64,000 nucleotides of DNA from Maribacter_C sp047345145 (GTDB lineage Bacteria; Bacteroidota; Bacteroidia; Flavobacteriales; Flavobacteriaceae): contig NZ_JBLFER010000002.1 of assembly GCF_047345145.1 (NCBI RefSeq), positions 1,240,001 to 1,304,000 of the forward strand, in the 5' to 3' direction. Under the pieces are notes generated by a model, which saw nothing but the letters and a program-made list of their open reading frames with translations, did no database searches and was not told the origin of the DNA. The stretch's first letter is position 1; each line of letters opens with the position of its first letter. Of the stretch, positions 54,124-63,225 are shown in pieces. Position numbers and translations under genes: made by a program.

Positions 54124-54642
54124 ATGAAAGAAATATATAAAAAATACAGGTTCTTTTTTGCTATTATGCTATGTTGTTCCGTGACATGTGTAGCTTATGG
54201 TCAAGAAGTTACGCCAGATTCTTCTGAAAAGAATCATTCCAAAAATAGACCGGGATTTGAGTTGGTAGTTTCGGGAGTTGTAATTCATAACCCAGAAGCA
54301 GGTCATACAGATCCTTTGACAGAACTTCATTTTACGTACTGGACTAGTCATACTTGGGCATTTGGTGTTGGGTATTCTTTAATCTATGAAGAAGAGGGAA
54401 GGGTTGGCCATGAAGTTGCAGCTTTAGTGAGCCATAAACCCTGGCCGATATTGACCTTGAACGCAGGACCCAGCTTTGCTCTGGCGAATTCAGAAAGTGA
54501 CTTCGAAGTTTCGGCATATTTAGAAGGGGAGTTGAATATTCGAATCGGAAAGAACGGGTTTCATACAGGACCGGTCGTTGGCACCTTGATCGGAGGTGAA
54601 TTCAGATATTTTGGAGGATTTCATTTAGGGCTTGAATTTTAA
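54124..54642 (+). CDS. Exported outer-membrane beta-barrel-like protein
   Basis: The 172-residue protein has a signal peptide ending AYGQ. The mature part consists of alternating hydrophobic strands (FELVVSGVVIHN, LHFTYWTSHTWAFGVGYSLIY and so on) and ends FHLGLEF with a terminal Phe, the usual end of a small outer-membrane barrel. No family could be named. A His-rich HNPEAGH near residues 59-65 might bind a metal. It follows the P460 genes and may form a complex with them. Confidence 0.8.
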   Translation: MKEIYKKYRFFFAIMLCCSVTCVAYGQEVTPDSSEKNHSKNRPGFELVVSGVVIHNPEAGHTDPLTELHFTYWTSHTWAFGVGYSLIYEEEGRVGHEVAALVSHKPWPILTLNAGPSFALANSESDFEVSAYLEGELNIRIGKNGFHTGPVVGTLIGGEFRYFGGFHLGLEF

Positions 54643-54656
54643 AAACAATTAAGTTT

Positions 54657-54917
54657 ATGTGCACATCTACAAAAGATAAGGTTTCAACGGTTCATCCCTA
54701 CACATCGAACATATCTGTTAATAGTGGGAAGAATCAGTCTATTCATAAGTCCTGTATCGCGTGTGTTGATTGTCACAATTGTAAAACACATTCCCAGGTC
54801 AAAGGCTGGGCGTTGTCAATACCAAGAATCAAAATGCATTTGTTATGGCATGTGAGAAAATTATTCTTACGAATTCAATCAACCCTGGTGGGGGTAATGA
54901 CCAGCATGAGTAATTAG
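54657..54917 (+). CDS. Small Cys-rich protein with a CxxCH motif
   Basis: The 86-residue frame starts 14 bp after the barrel-like gene. Its centre reads C33-IA-C36-VD-C39-H40-N-C42, so there is one CxxCH heme-type motif (36-40) and several metal-binding Cys. There is no signal peptide, which argues against heme attachment in the periplasm. Another frame of the last third reads well as protein (GVVNTKNQNAFVMACEK), so the gene could be a frameshifted remnant of a cytochrome. Kept with low confidence. Confidence 0.4.
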   Translation: MCTSTKDKVSTVHPYTSNISVNSGKNQSIHKSCIACVDCHNCKTHSQVKGWALSIPRIKMHLLWHVRKLFLRIQSTLVGVMTSMSN

Positions 54918-55045
54918 TCAACAAAGCATTTTCTTGGACTATATTAATGTTATTAATGAAGCCGATAAGTTGTTTAGTAATCCCATCAAATGGAAAAAGA
55001 GTAACGACAATCTCTTTTTAATTATTCAAAAAATAATTTAAGAAA

Positions 55046-55597
55046 ATGAAAAAAATCATAGCGCTTGGCGCAAGTAACAGTAAGGCCTCAATTAATAAAA
55101 AATTCGCTGAATGGGTGGCTCAACGTTTAGGAGGTACTATGTTAGAAGTATTAGATTTAAATGATTACAAAATGCCTGTGTACAGTCCCGATTTGGAAGA
55201 AGAGAAAGGTATACCTGCCGTTGTTAACGAACTAAAAAGTAAACTCAGCACCGCTGATGGTTTTGTTATATCCTTAGCGGAATACAATGGAAATTATACA
55301 GTTGCATTCAAAAACACCCAAGACTGGTTGTCGAGAATTGATGGTAATATTTGGGGTAACAAGCCTACTTTTTTAATGGCTGCATCTCCCGGTAAAATGG
55401 GAGGGAAAAGTGTTTTGGGAATTGGAACGCAGAGTTTCCCCCACATGGGAGCATCAGTGGTTGCCACTTTCTCCTTACCCGAATTTCATAAAAACTTCAT
55501 TGATGCGAAGGGTCTTGTGAATACTAACCTTTCAGCTGAGTTTATCATTCAGTTGACGAAGTTTAAAAATGAATTGAAAAAAGTTTTAATAACGTAA
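55046..55597 (+). CDS. NADPH-dependent FMN reductase-like protein
   Basis: The 183-residue flavodoxin-like protein has the N-terminal phosphate loop (LGASNSKASINKKFAEW) and an SLAEYNGNYTVAFKNTQDWLSR block around the flavin ring, as in the NADPH-dependent FMN reductase / azoreductase family (PF03358). It would transfer electrons from NAD(P)H to FMN or quinones. It is followed after 225 bp by a nitroreductase-family gene on the same strand. Confidence 0.92.
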   Translation: MKKIIALGASNSKASINKKFAEWVAQRLGGTMLEVLDLNDYKMPVYSPDLEEEKGIPAVVNELKSKLSTADGFVISLAEYNGNYTVAFKNTQDWLSRIDGNIWGNKPTFLMAASPGKMGGKSVLGIGTQSFPHMGASVVATFSLPEFHKNFIDAKGLVNTNLSAEFIIQLTKFKNELKKVLIT

Positions 55598-55822
55598 TAA
55601 AGGGGTAATAGATAAGGGTGTCACAATCGACTTATTAGTCCTTAACTTTGAAGAAATTACCGAGTGTTACCTTAAAGGATGTGGCCATTGGTTATATATT
55701 CCTTTACTAGTTATTGGTCGTATTTCTTTGTTAAGTACAATTCGTATATTTCAAGGTTTCTTATGATTTTTATCATTTTCTGATTTCTTTCTAGTCTATA
55801 GATTTGAAGTTAATTCAGAATT

Positions 55823-56803
55823 ATGGAAGCCAAAGGAGAATTCAAAAAATTAATAGAATTAGGAATTAAAGCACCCTCTGGCCATAATAGTCAACCATGG
55901 AAATTCAAAATCACCAACAACTCAATAGATATCTATCCAGATTTTAATAATTCCCTATCAGTAGTGGACCCATCAAATCGAGAGTTATTTGTTAGTTTAG
56001 GGTGTGCAGGGGAAAATATTAGGGTAGCGGCCTGGTCTTTAGGTTACTCAGCAGAATGGTCTTTGAATACTGAATCAAATAGAGAACGTTCAATCAGTTT
56101 TAAACTGAAAAAGATGAATTTCAAAGCCAATGATTCCATTCTGAAGACTATCAAAGAACGTCAGTCAAACAGAAACGTTTTCAATGGAAAATCAATTGAA
56201 GAGAACGATTTAGAAACCTTGAGGAAGGTACCTTTAGAAAAGGGTGTAAACATTTATTTCTTCAAAAAGGGATGTGGTCAATTCAATACCATTAAAGATT
56301 ACATCTCGAAAGGAAATGAAATTCAAATGACCGATTCAAATTTTAAAAAAGAACTACTATCCTGGATAAGATTTAACAAAAGGCAAGTTGAAAAGACTAA
56401 CAACGGATTGTCATATAAAGTTATGGGGGCTCCTGCTATGCCAACACCCGTTGGAAAAAAAGTATTCGGATTATTTTTGAATCCAATAAAACAGAATAAA
56501 GGGGATATGAAAAAAATAGAATCCTCTTCTCACTTTATTTTATTAACTACTGACAGCAATACTATTGGTGAATGGATATCTTTAGGTTTTTCCCTTGAAA
56601 GGCTATTGTTAATACTCACAGAATTGGGTATTGCCAATGCATTTCTAAATCCTCCATGTGAAATTGATAAGTTATCGTATGAATTAGGAAATCACCTCGG
56701 AATAGACAATGAATATCCTACTATAATTATGAGGGTCGGATACGCAAATAAAACTCCTTATTCTTCTAGAAGAAAGATAGAAGATGTACTATTGGACGCT
56801 TAA
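55823..56803 (+). CDS. Acg-type nitroreductase-family protein
   Basis: The 326-residue protein has the N-terminal KAPSGHNSQPWKFKI motif and a SCL-type central region of the Acg branch of nitroreductases, which are longer than usual nitroreductases and have two similar halves. RQSNRNVFNGKSI marks the second half start. They bind FMN, and some members sequester it. The C-terminal segment carries SLGFSLERLLLILTELG. Reduction of nitro compounds is not proven for this branch. Confidence 0.88.
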   Translation: MEAKGEFKKLIELGIKAPSGHNSQPWKFKITNNSIDIYPDFNNSLSVVDPSNRELFVSLGCAGENIRVAAWSLGYSAEWSLNTESNRERSISFKLKKMNFKANDSILKTIKERQSNRNVFNGKSIEENDLETLRKVPLEKGVNIYFFKKGCGQFNTIKDYISKGNEIQMTDSNFKKELLSWIRFNKRQVEKTNNGLSYKVMGAPAMPTPVGKKVFGLFLNPIKQNKGDMKKIESSSHFILLTTDSNTIGEWISLGFSLERLLLILTELGIANAFLNPPCEIDKLSYELGNHLGIDNEYPTIIMRVGYANKTPYSSRRKIEDVLLDA

Positions 56804-57057
56804 AAACCGAAACCGCAGTATTAACGTATCAATTCTTCACAATAGTTCATTCCTTAGAATTGTAAAATTTATTCCTTCAAAGATTGCACCAGACATTAGT
56901 TCCTTAAAACCAATGTTTTATGAACTCACTTTTTTTCTTTACTCAGCTCTTTTAATCTACTGTTTTGGAGTATGTCAAAAAGAGAACTTATTCGATTTTC
57001 TAAGTTCTTATCCGTTACTGTTAAAATAGCTTCATAGTTGCTCTTTCAAAATAACGT

Positions 57058-57861
57058 TTATAAAGAGATTGTATCAATGATTTCAATAGTATCTCCCAAG
57101 GTAATTAACTTGCCTACCTCGCTTTCTGACAAATAAGTGTTCACCGATAGGTAATACAGGTGCTCTCCATGAGTGGACAAGGTACTATCTTCAGGTAGAC
57201 TGTTGGCTCTACTTTTGATCATGTTTTTTACAAAGGATTTATCTGTTTCGCCGGTTAGAGGATTTCTTGGTGGTACGTTGCACCGCGCGCGCGGACTAAT
57301 GCCTATCATTTCAACATCATCACCAACCTTAAAACGAACCCCCGTCCCTGGGGTTTCGAACAAGTTTTCCTCCCAAAAGGGCGACGTACCTGAAAGTTCC
57401 AGATTCGCCCTAAAACGCAAACGCAGATCTTCGAGGGTATGTCCCGATAGGTCGGCATGTAACGATTGTAAGGAAGCCTCGCCCAAAATGGTTACGCTAC
57501 TTGCACCGGGAATATCCATCAGCTCCCCTTTGGTGCGATGGTAGAGTTTTAATTTTATCTTGAAGTAATTTTCTAAATACCCGTTCAGTTCTTTATTACC
57601 TTCCCTAAGTTCAAAAGTTTGCGTTATGCCAGAAGCTGTTGGTGTTAACGAAATTAACCGTTTGTCAAGATCGTAGGTAGTTCCTAGCTGATTGACCCTA
57701 CCAGTTCGTTTTCCGTTTACATAGCGCCTATCTTCTGCTACCATGGCAAAAGCCCGGTCGTGTTTTAACGAGCGAATACCGATTTCGGCCTCGTTAACTT
57801 CAACGGGGTCTAGCGATTTAACTGGATATAAACGTATTTTCGAGATGTATGGTGCTTTCAT
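57058..57861 (-). CDS. MOSC domain protein
   Basis: The 267-residue protein has an N-terminal beta-barrel domain (ISKIRLYPVKSLDPVEVNEAEI, in parts: YPVKSLDPVEV) and a MOSC domain with the sulfur-carrying C194 in RCNVPPRNP. MOSC proteins handle molybdenum-cofactor sulfur or reduce N-hydroxylated substrates with a molybdenum cofactor. It is 10 bp after the thiolase gene on the same strand, so both are in one unit. Confidence 0.92.
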   Translation of the reverse strand: MKAPYISKIRLYPVKSLDPVEVNEAEIGIRSLKHDRAFAMVAEDRRYVNGKRTGRVNQLGTTYDLDKRLISLTPTASGITQTFELREGNKELNGYLENYFKIKLKLYHRTKGELMDIPGASSVTILGEASLQSLHADLSGHTLEDLRLRFRANLELSGTSPFWEENLFETPGTGVRFKVGDDVEMIGISPRARCNVPPRNPLTGETDKSFVKNMIKSRANSLPEDSTLSTHGEHLYYLSVNTYLSESEVGKLITLGDTIEIIDTISL

Positions 57862-57871
57862 TTTCCAATTC

Positions 57872-59152
57872 TTAAGCTTCTATGATCGCAGCGGTACCCA
57901 TACCACCTGCGGTGCAAATGGAAATCAGGCACTTGCCCCCACCATTTTCTTGCAATATTTTTGCAGCGCCGGAAAGTACCCTTGCGCCCGTTGCGGCAAA
58001 CGGATGTCCTATCGCCAGACTACCGCCCTTAATATTCAATTTGTTTCTGTCAATGCTACCCAATGCTTTGGAGGCATTCAAATGTTCTTTTGAAAAAGTG
58101 TCGCTTTCCCAAGCTTTGAGTGTGGAAAGCACTTGCCCAGCAAAGGCTTCATGTATTTCGTAAAAATCAAAGTCTTGCAATTTAAGATTGTTCCTTTCTA
58201 ATAATTTGGCCACTGCAAGTGTAGGAGCCATCAGTAGATCTTCTCCACCTACATAATTGAAAGCTGCATTTTGTACATCTACCAAGTAGGCCTGAATGGA
58301 ATGCCCATTTTCTATTGCATATTCTTCCGAGGAAAGAAAAACTGTAGCGGCACCATCGGTAAAAGAAGAACTATTGCCCGCAGTAAGACTTCCATTTGCG
58401 CTGCGGTCAAAAACCGGTTTTAGTTTCGCCAATTGCTCCAAAGAGGTGTTCGGCCGTAAAATGGTATCCTTTTTAATACCTTTGAACTCCACTATCAAAT
58501 CATCATAAAAACCCTGTTCATAGGCTTTCGCCGTATTTTTATGGCTATGGTAGGCCAATTCGTCTTGTGCAGAGCGAGAGATGTCCCAGTTCTTTACTGT
58601 CAATTCGGTATGTTCGCCCATACTCAATTTTGTTCTTGGTTCGCGAACATCAGGGTAAATCGGCTTTAATAAATCCAACCATCTTGTTTGGAGAGATTTT
58701 GAAAAGCGTTTGCCAAAGGACTTGGCATTTCTAATGTCCATCAAATCATGGGTCAAGCTTTGCTCTATTGTAAGGGGAACATCGCTATTCGTATCGCTGC
58801 CTCCTGCGATTCCGGATTCTATTTGTCCGGCTGCGATTTTCAGACCAATGGTATTGGCAGCGTCCAAACTGGTACCACAAGCGCGTGAAATGAAATGCAC
58901 TGGGGTATGCGGATCCAAGCGTGTGTTCGATACATTTTCTTTGGCCCAGTTCCATTCCCCTGGATAGTGTATGAGCGTGCCGAGGGCAACGTCCCCCAAT
59001 CGTTTGTTTTCAAGTTGATATTTTTCGACTAACCCATTTAGGGCGGCGGTCATCAGTTCACTATTACCGGTGCGGGCATACTGGGTGAACGATTTGGCAA
59101 AAGCAATTCTGCTTCCTCCGATTATTGCGACCTTCTTGTTGCTATTTCTCAT
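57872..59152 (-). CDS. Acetyl-CoA acyltransferase (thiolase, FadI-like)
   Basis: The 426-residue thiolase has the acyl-accepting C92 in SRACGTSLDA, HEAFAGQ with the catalytic His, GHPFAATGAR with the second His, and CTAGGMGTAAI with the base Cys. Length and motif variants resemble the FadI branch that cleaves 3-ketoacyl-CoA in beta-oxidation. It precedes the MOSC gene by 10 bp. Upstream lies the decayed gene region, so the unit may have lost a former promoter neighbour. Confidence 0.93.
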   Translation of the reverse strand: MRNSNKKVAIIGGSRIAFAKSFTQYARTGNSELMTAALNGLVEKYQLENKRLGDVALGTLIHYPGEWNWAKENVSNTRLDPHTPVHFISRACGTSLDAANTIGLKIAAGQIESGIAGGSDTNSDVPLTIEQSLTHDLMDIRNAKSFGKRFSKSLQTRWLDLLKPIYPDVREPRTKLSMGEHTELTVKNWDISRSAQDELAYHSHKNTAKAYEQGFYDDLIVEFKGIKKDTILRPNTSLEQLAKLKPVFDRSANGSLTAGNSSSFTDGAATVFLSSEEYAIENGHSIQAYLVDVQNAAFNYVGGEDLLMAPTLAVAKLLERNNLKLQDFDFYEIHEAFAGQVLSTLKAWESDTFSKEHLNASKALGSIDRNKLNIKGGSLAIGHPFAATGARVLSGAAKILQENGGGKCLISICTAGGMGTAAIIEA

Positions 59153-59191
59153 CTTCTTTTTTTATTTTAAATGAATCGCTACCAATGAATT

Positions 59192-59599
59192 CTATAATTT
59201 TCTTTCCGCCTCTGTAATGGGCAGATTATTAATGCTGGTATATCTTTTCACCATCAATCTGCTCAAACCGAATTGCCAATTTTCTTTACCATAGCCCTTG
59301 AACCTCTGACCTTCTTTGTTCCTGAAATCATATTTGAACCTAACGGCGATTCGGTTTCAGCTAAAACCCTAAAATTCCTTTTTCAATTTATAATCGAGTT
59401 CATTGTCCCCTTTATTAGCAAGGAAGGCTTGAACTTCTTCCCATCCGTTGAGAAAGTCGATTCTGTTTCTCAATTCGGGATCTACGGTATATGCTCTTGA
59501 TACTCCTAAAGAACCTTTGCTTTTCTTGGTATCTTCTGCAGCCTTTACTCTTGCCAAGGTCAACAACTTTATTGTTTCCGTTTTCCTAGGGTCAAGCAT
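59192..59599 (-). pseudogene. Decayed DUF1348 (NTF2-like) gene
   Basis: Reading from ATG 59599 in one frame to a TAG at 59192 gives a nearly full-length DUF1348 protein: RVKAAED, AYTVDPELRNRIDFLNG, EEVQAFLAN, NELDYKLKKEF, then two in-frame stops (TAG at 59371-59369 in place of the family Trp, TGA at 59359-59357), then NRIAVRFKYDFRNKEGQ, ENWQF, LMVKRYTSINNLPITEAERKL. Several family Trp positions are lost. The same frame continues after both stops, so loss is by nonsense changes. It lies next to a decayed YHS gene. Confidence 0.88.
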
Positions 59600-59602
59600 A
59601 TT

Positions 59603-59962
59603 CAAATGTTCCCAGTCAAAAGGGCTGTTGAAAACGAGATAAAAATTAACCGTCAACTAAATCAAAGGTCTCGGGGTTAATTGAGAAATTGGTCTCTTTT
59701 GCACTCACTCGCCAAACACAATAACCACCAAACTGCTGTAGATATACTTCAGGTACTTTCACAAAACGCCCATATTCTCTTTTGTCGCGAAAAAGTACCG
59801 CACCTTAATTATGTACTGCGGTTATGTTGGGATATCCCTGTACCGCGGTATTCGAAAAGTAAGAACAACGTCGTAACCGCCTATTGCTATATTATGTTCA
59901 TCAACGAGTTGTACCTGCGTAAATGATAAGGGGCTTATAGTCAAAACCCAAGAAAATACCAT
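59603..59962 (-). pseudogene. Decayed YHS-domain protein gene
   Basis: The protein can be rebuilt only by joining frames: a signal-like start from ATG 59962, EHNIAIGGYDVV, SYFSNTAVQGYPNITAVHN, KVRYFFATKENMG, FVKVPEVYLQQFGGYCVWRVS, INPETFDLVDG and NFYLVFN. This is the order of YHS-domain proteins (GGYDxVxYF ... QYGGYC ... DPxxFxxVDGxxYL). Frame changes lie near 59862-59868, 59804-59810, 59761-59770 and 59645-59651. It cannot be translated as one protein. Confidence 0.85.
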
Positions 59963-60239
59963 GTGTCTTTAATGTTTCATGATTTTCTAATTTTTTATAT
60001 CATTATCGACTTGGCAAAGATTGTCAACTTTCAAGGCAAAGGGGATGGAGGATGTACTCCAATAAATGGACAATTTTCACCGATGCATTTTACTTCTGCA
60101 TTCGTTCGTATTTTGACATATGAAGAAAAAAGCTTTGGAAAAATTTCAATGAGTATAAGATGTCGCTTTTATTTTGACCGGCACAGTCAGGATAGCAAAT
60201 TTGAAAATGTTGGGTTTCGTTAGAGTTTTTTAGTTTTAT

Positions 60240-60462
60240 CTCGCAAGCACTAAACAATCGACCAGTAACACGATATTGGACAAATCCCCATCACAGATTA
60301 TTGTTGAACGCGTTGTTTTTGGAAGCCAAAATGTTGCTAAAACCTACAGCTCTTCTAATCGAGGAAATCGCATTTCGAACGAGTTTTGAAGATGTTTCCT
60401 ATTTAATAAATATTTTAAAAGATATGAAGGGTTTTTTCATGGTATTTATAGAAATGATATAA
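60240..60462 (+). pseudogene. Decayed AraC-family regulator fragment
   Basis: Two frames join near 60312-60318: DKSPSQIIVER in one, then FLEAKMLLK, IEEIAFRTSFEDVSYLINILK up to TAA 60462 in the other. These match the C-terminal HTH of AraC regulators such as the 27302 and 45109 genes. The last part of the fold (SPxxFR) is damaged and the N-terminal domain is not recognisable upstream. It is divergent from the decayed YHS and DUF1348 genes. 59963-60239 and 60463-60618 hold no other recognisable gene. Confidence 0.8.
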
Positions 60463-60618
60463 TCAACTAGTCCCAAAAAACATACCCAAATGTAATTCAT
60501 CGAGTTTTATAGGACACCTTAGAATTATTATTTTTTAAGGACGGCGAAATCTATTTTGATAGTAGTTATAAAATAGAGCGAAAAAGTACTGCTCGCAACC
60601 AGGGCGTTTATAAAAAAC

Positions 60619-61350
60619 TTACATATTAGTATTTATAAAACCATAGATTATCGAATTTAGTTCTTCTAGGTTATCAATGATGTATTTTGGTTTCAGAAGT
60701 CTACTTGAATGTACAGACGCCCGCGTGACATCATTGGTTACGGCAAAAACATGCATGCCGGCATCTAGTCCGGCCTTAATGCCATTTGTTGAATCTTCGA
60801 TAACCAGGCATTCATCTGCATTTAGATTCAATTTGGTTTTGGCCTTTAGGTAAATTTCCGGACTTGGCTTTCCTTCAGCAACATCATCCCGTGTAAGTAT
60901 AAAGTCAAGTTTATCGGTTATCCCCATAAGGGTAATAACTCTTTCCACTTCCTTTAAATGAGACATGGTCGCCAGAACCACATGAAAATCGTCATTACTT
61001 ACTTTATGCAAAAGGTCTAGATTAAAAGGGCAAAAATGCTTAGACAAGAGGTTCTCATCTTTTAACATTTTATGGTAGATCGATAGTCTTGTTTCAATAA
61101 TGATTTTCTGGATGGTATCCGAATCGAGGCCCAATAGGTGCTTTTGAAATGCCGATAAAAATTCTTTATAAACACCTTCTACAACCTCGCTTCTTGAAAG
61201 ACCCACATATTTTCCAAAAACAGCAAGTACTTGCGCTTCCGTTATTTCTCCTTTGGTAATGGAATGGACCGCTTTGGCATATGAAGATGCCTTAAGTACT
61301 TCGGTCTGAATAAGCGTTCCGTCTAAATCAAAAATAATGGCTTTTATCAT
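60619..61350 (-). CDS. HAD-superfamily phosphatase (PGM/PGP-like)
   Basis: The 243-residue protein has the HAD nucleophile motif D8-L-D10-G-T near the N-terminus, a helical cap, the ATMS Thr motif, and the late GKPSPEIY Lys motif and VIEDSTNGIKAG acidic motif. It belongs to the branch of phosphoglycolate phosphatases and beta-phosphoglucomutases. The cap does not allow a choice. It stands alone, divergent from the mannanase gene. Confidence 0.9.
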   Translation of the reverse strand: MIKAIIFDLDGTLIQTEVLKASSYAKAVHSITKGEITEAQVLAVFGKYVGLSRSEVVEGVYKEFLSAFQKHLLGLDSDTIQKIIIETRLSIYHKMLKDENLLSKHFCPFNLDLLHKVSNDDFHVVLATMSHLKEVERVITLMGITDKLDFILTRDDVAEGKPSPEIYLKAKTKLNLNADECLVIEDSTNGIKAGLDAGMHVFAVTNDVTRASVHSSRLLKPKYIIDNLEELNSIIYGFINTNM

Positions 61351-61444
61351 ACCATTCGAATTTAGTTAAAATTAGATGAGTATATGATAATGGCATGTAA
61401 ATTGTAACTTATTATAGTTGTTTCCACAAAATGAAATAAACATT

Positions 61445-62572
61445 ATGATAAGAAATATAATAAGAGTAGTTTTTAGTATTCTTTTCTGTGTTAGTTGTAG
61501 TACCGATGATGAAAATTTATTCGACCCAAATGCCGAAAGAATCCCGCCCGAAATAAATAAAAGTGTTTTTGCTGATGCTAATTTAAGTATAGAGGCGAAG
61601 GATTTATATACTAGATTACAAAACTTAACTCAAAAAGGTATCGCATTCGGACAACAAGAACCTTTTGGTACCGGAAATAATTTTCCAGTTGATAACGAAC
61701 TAGATAAAGATTTCAACATAGTAGCAGGGGACTATCCCGCAATAGCTGGTTTTGACCTTGAATTAATCGGCCGAAGTGATATTGACTCTTTTATTGAAAG
61801 AGTGACCAACGCAGTTGTAGAAGCACATGAAAATGGAAGTATTATTACTATGAGCTGGCATACTATAAACCCAAATGATGACTCGGCATTTGGTAATTTT
61901 GGTGAAAAAAAAGATGTGGTCTCCAAAATGCTGGAAAATGGAGAATTTAGACCTCGTTTTTTAGACCTTTTAGAACGAGTAGCCAAACTGTTTAATAATT
62001 TAAAAGACTCCGAAGGAAAACCAATACCCGTATTATTTAGGCCTTGGCACGAGATGAACGAGGATTTTTTTTACTGGGGAGAAGGTTTTAGAACAACGGA
62101 AGAGTATATGCAATTATACCGAGATACGGTTAAAATTTTGTCTGAAGACCTAGGCGTGCATAATGTACTTTATATATACGCACCAAATTTGGTTTCGAAC
62201 CGTGCAGAATATTTAAAAAATTATCCGGGAGATGAATATGTAGATATGTTAGGTATTGATGTATATGATTTTAGGAATGGAAACTTTTTAAATAGTGCAC
62301 TAGAAAATTTACAAATTGTAGAGGATATTGCCATCGAGAAAAATATGCTTTTTGCTCTTACCGAAACAGGGTTGGAAAATGTAACCCAAAACAACTGGTG
62401 GACAGAGAATCTTTATAAAGCTATCAGAAGTAGCAGTATTACTTATACTATGGTTTGGCGCAATGATACCACTACCTTTTTTTACGCCCCATTTTTAGGA
62501 CATCCTTCAGAAAATAATTTTAAGGAATTTTTAAATAAGGAAAGTATTCTATTAAGTAGCGACATTCAGTAA
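61445..62572 (+). CDS. GH26 endo-beta-mannanase-like lipoprotein
   Basis: I start at ATG 61445 because it gives a short lipoprotein signal (VSCSTDD); a TTG at 61418 adds residues without a use. The 375-residue protein has the GH26 acid/base E203 in RPWHEMNE and nucleophile E307 in ALTETG, with GWH-like W and TMSWHT upstream. It would hydrolyse beta-1,4-mannan at the cell surface. No SusCD pair or other glycan genes are next to it, so it is not part of a visible utilisation locus. Confidence 0.93.
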   Translation: MIRNIIRVVFSILFCVSCSTDDENLFDPNAERIPPEINKSVFADANLSIEAKDLYTRLQNLTQKGIAFGQQEPFGTGNNFPVDNELDKDFNIVAGDYPAIAGFDLELIGRSDIDSFIERVTNAVVEAHENGSIITMSWHTINPNDDSAFGNFGEKKDVVSKMLENGEFRPRFLDLLERVAKLFNNLKDSEGKPIPVLFRPWHEMNEDFFYWGEGFRTTEEYMQLYRDTVKILSEDLGVHNVLYIYAPNLVSNRAEYLKNYPGDEYVDMLGIDVYDFRNGNFLNSALENLQIVEDIAIEKNMLFALTETGLENVTQNNWWTENLYKAIRSSSITYTMVWRNDTTTFFYAPFLGHPSENNFKEFLNKESILLSSDIQ

Positions 62573-62673
62573 AGGGATACCTAATTGTTGTTATAGTGAG
62601 AGTATGATTATGAAAACTATATTTTTCTAATTTCACTCATGCTACTTTAATTGTTGTAGATTATTAAAAAAAT

Positions 62674-63108
62674 ATGGACAATAGACCTTTTTCTGACAAA
62701 GTTCTAAAACCCTCTAAAGATTCATTGAAAAAAGTCCTTGGTAAGGGCAACGATTTATATGATGAATTGAATAATCTTACACTTAGATTTAAAAAAGATT
62801 GGAATTTTTCTAAGAGTAGTGGATGGATGCAGAAAGTGCATGACGGCAAAAAAGCATTATACTACTTCATTCCATTAAATGACTCTTTCTTGATAAGTTT
62901 AACATTGCGAGAACATGAGAAAATAGATTTTCTTTCTGATGACGATTTATATGACCTTCATGACCAAATTAAAACTGCAAAAAAATATTCTGAAGGCTAT
63001 GCTTTGAGATTCTTAATCGATGACATTGCATCATTTTCCAAGTTTATCACATTAATCAAAAAGTTAATAGAAAAGAGAAGTCAACAACCTAAAAACAAAC
63101 ACTATTAA
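62674..63108 (+). CDS. DUF3788 domain protein
   Basis: The 144-residue soluble protein matches DUF3788 along its length: a helical start around the LGKGNDLYDEL segment, the WNFSKSSGWMQKVHDGKKALYYFIP core and the EGYALRFLIDD block near the end. Role unknown; some members are found near transcriptional regulators. It follows the mannanase gene by 101 bp and is convergent with the permease gene. Confidence 0.85.
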   Translation: MDNRPFSDKVLKPSKDSLKKVLGKGNDLYDELNNLTLRFKKDWNFSKSSGWMQKVHDGKKALYYFIPLNDSFLISLTLREHEKIDFLSDDDLYDLHDQIKTAKKYSEGYALRFLIDDIASFSKFITLIKKLIEKRSQQPKNKHY

Positions 63109-63225
63109 AATGGTCATTTATTCAAACCTTTGAAATCTTAATTTCTGAGTTGTCTCGTTAAACGACCGTTTCTTGGTACTTGACTTATTCCTTCGCTTAG
63201 TTCTTTTAATTGGCGGTTTATGAGA

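Noticed and set aside
57173..57544. A 123-codon frame opposite the MOSC gene
   Set aside because: Shadow of a well-supported gene.
59369..59656. A 95-codon minus-strand open frame that could be called a hypothetical protein
   Set aside because: It joins the tail of the decayed YHS gene to the first half of the decayed DUF1348 gene; it has no independent family match.
59963..60223. An 86-codon plus-strand frame next to the decayed genes
   Set aside because: Lies between decayed genes and shows no family pattern; its end partly overlaps the lead-in to the AraC remnant.
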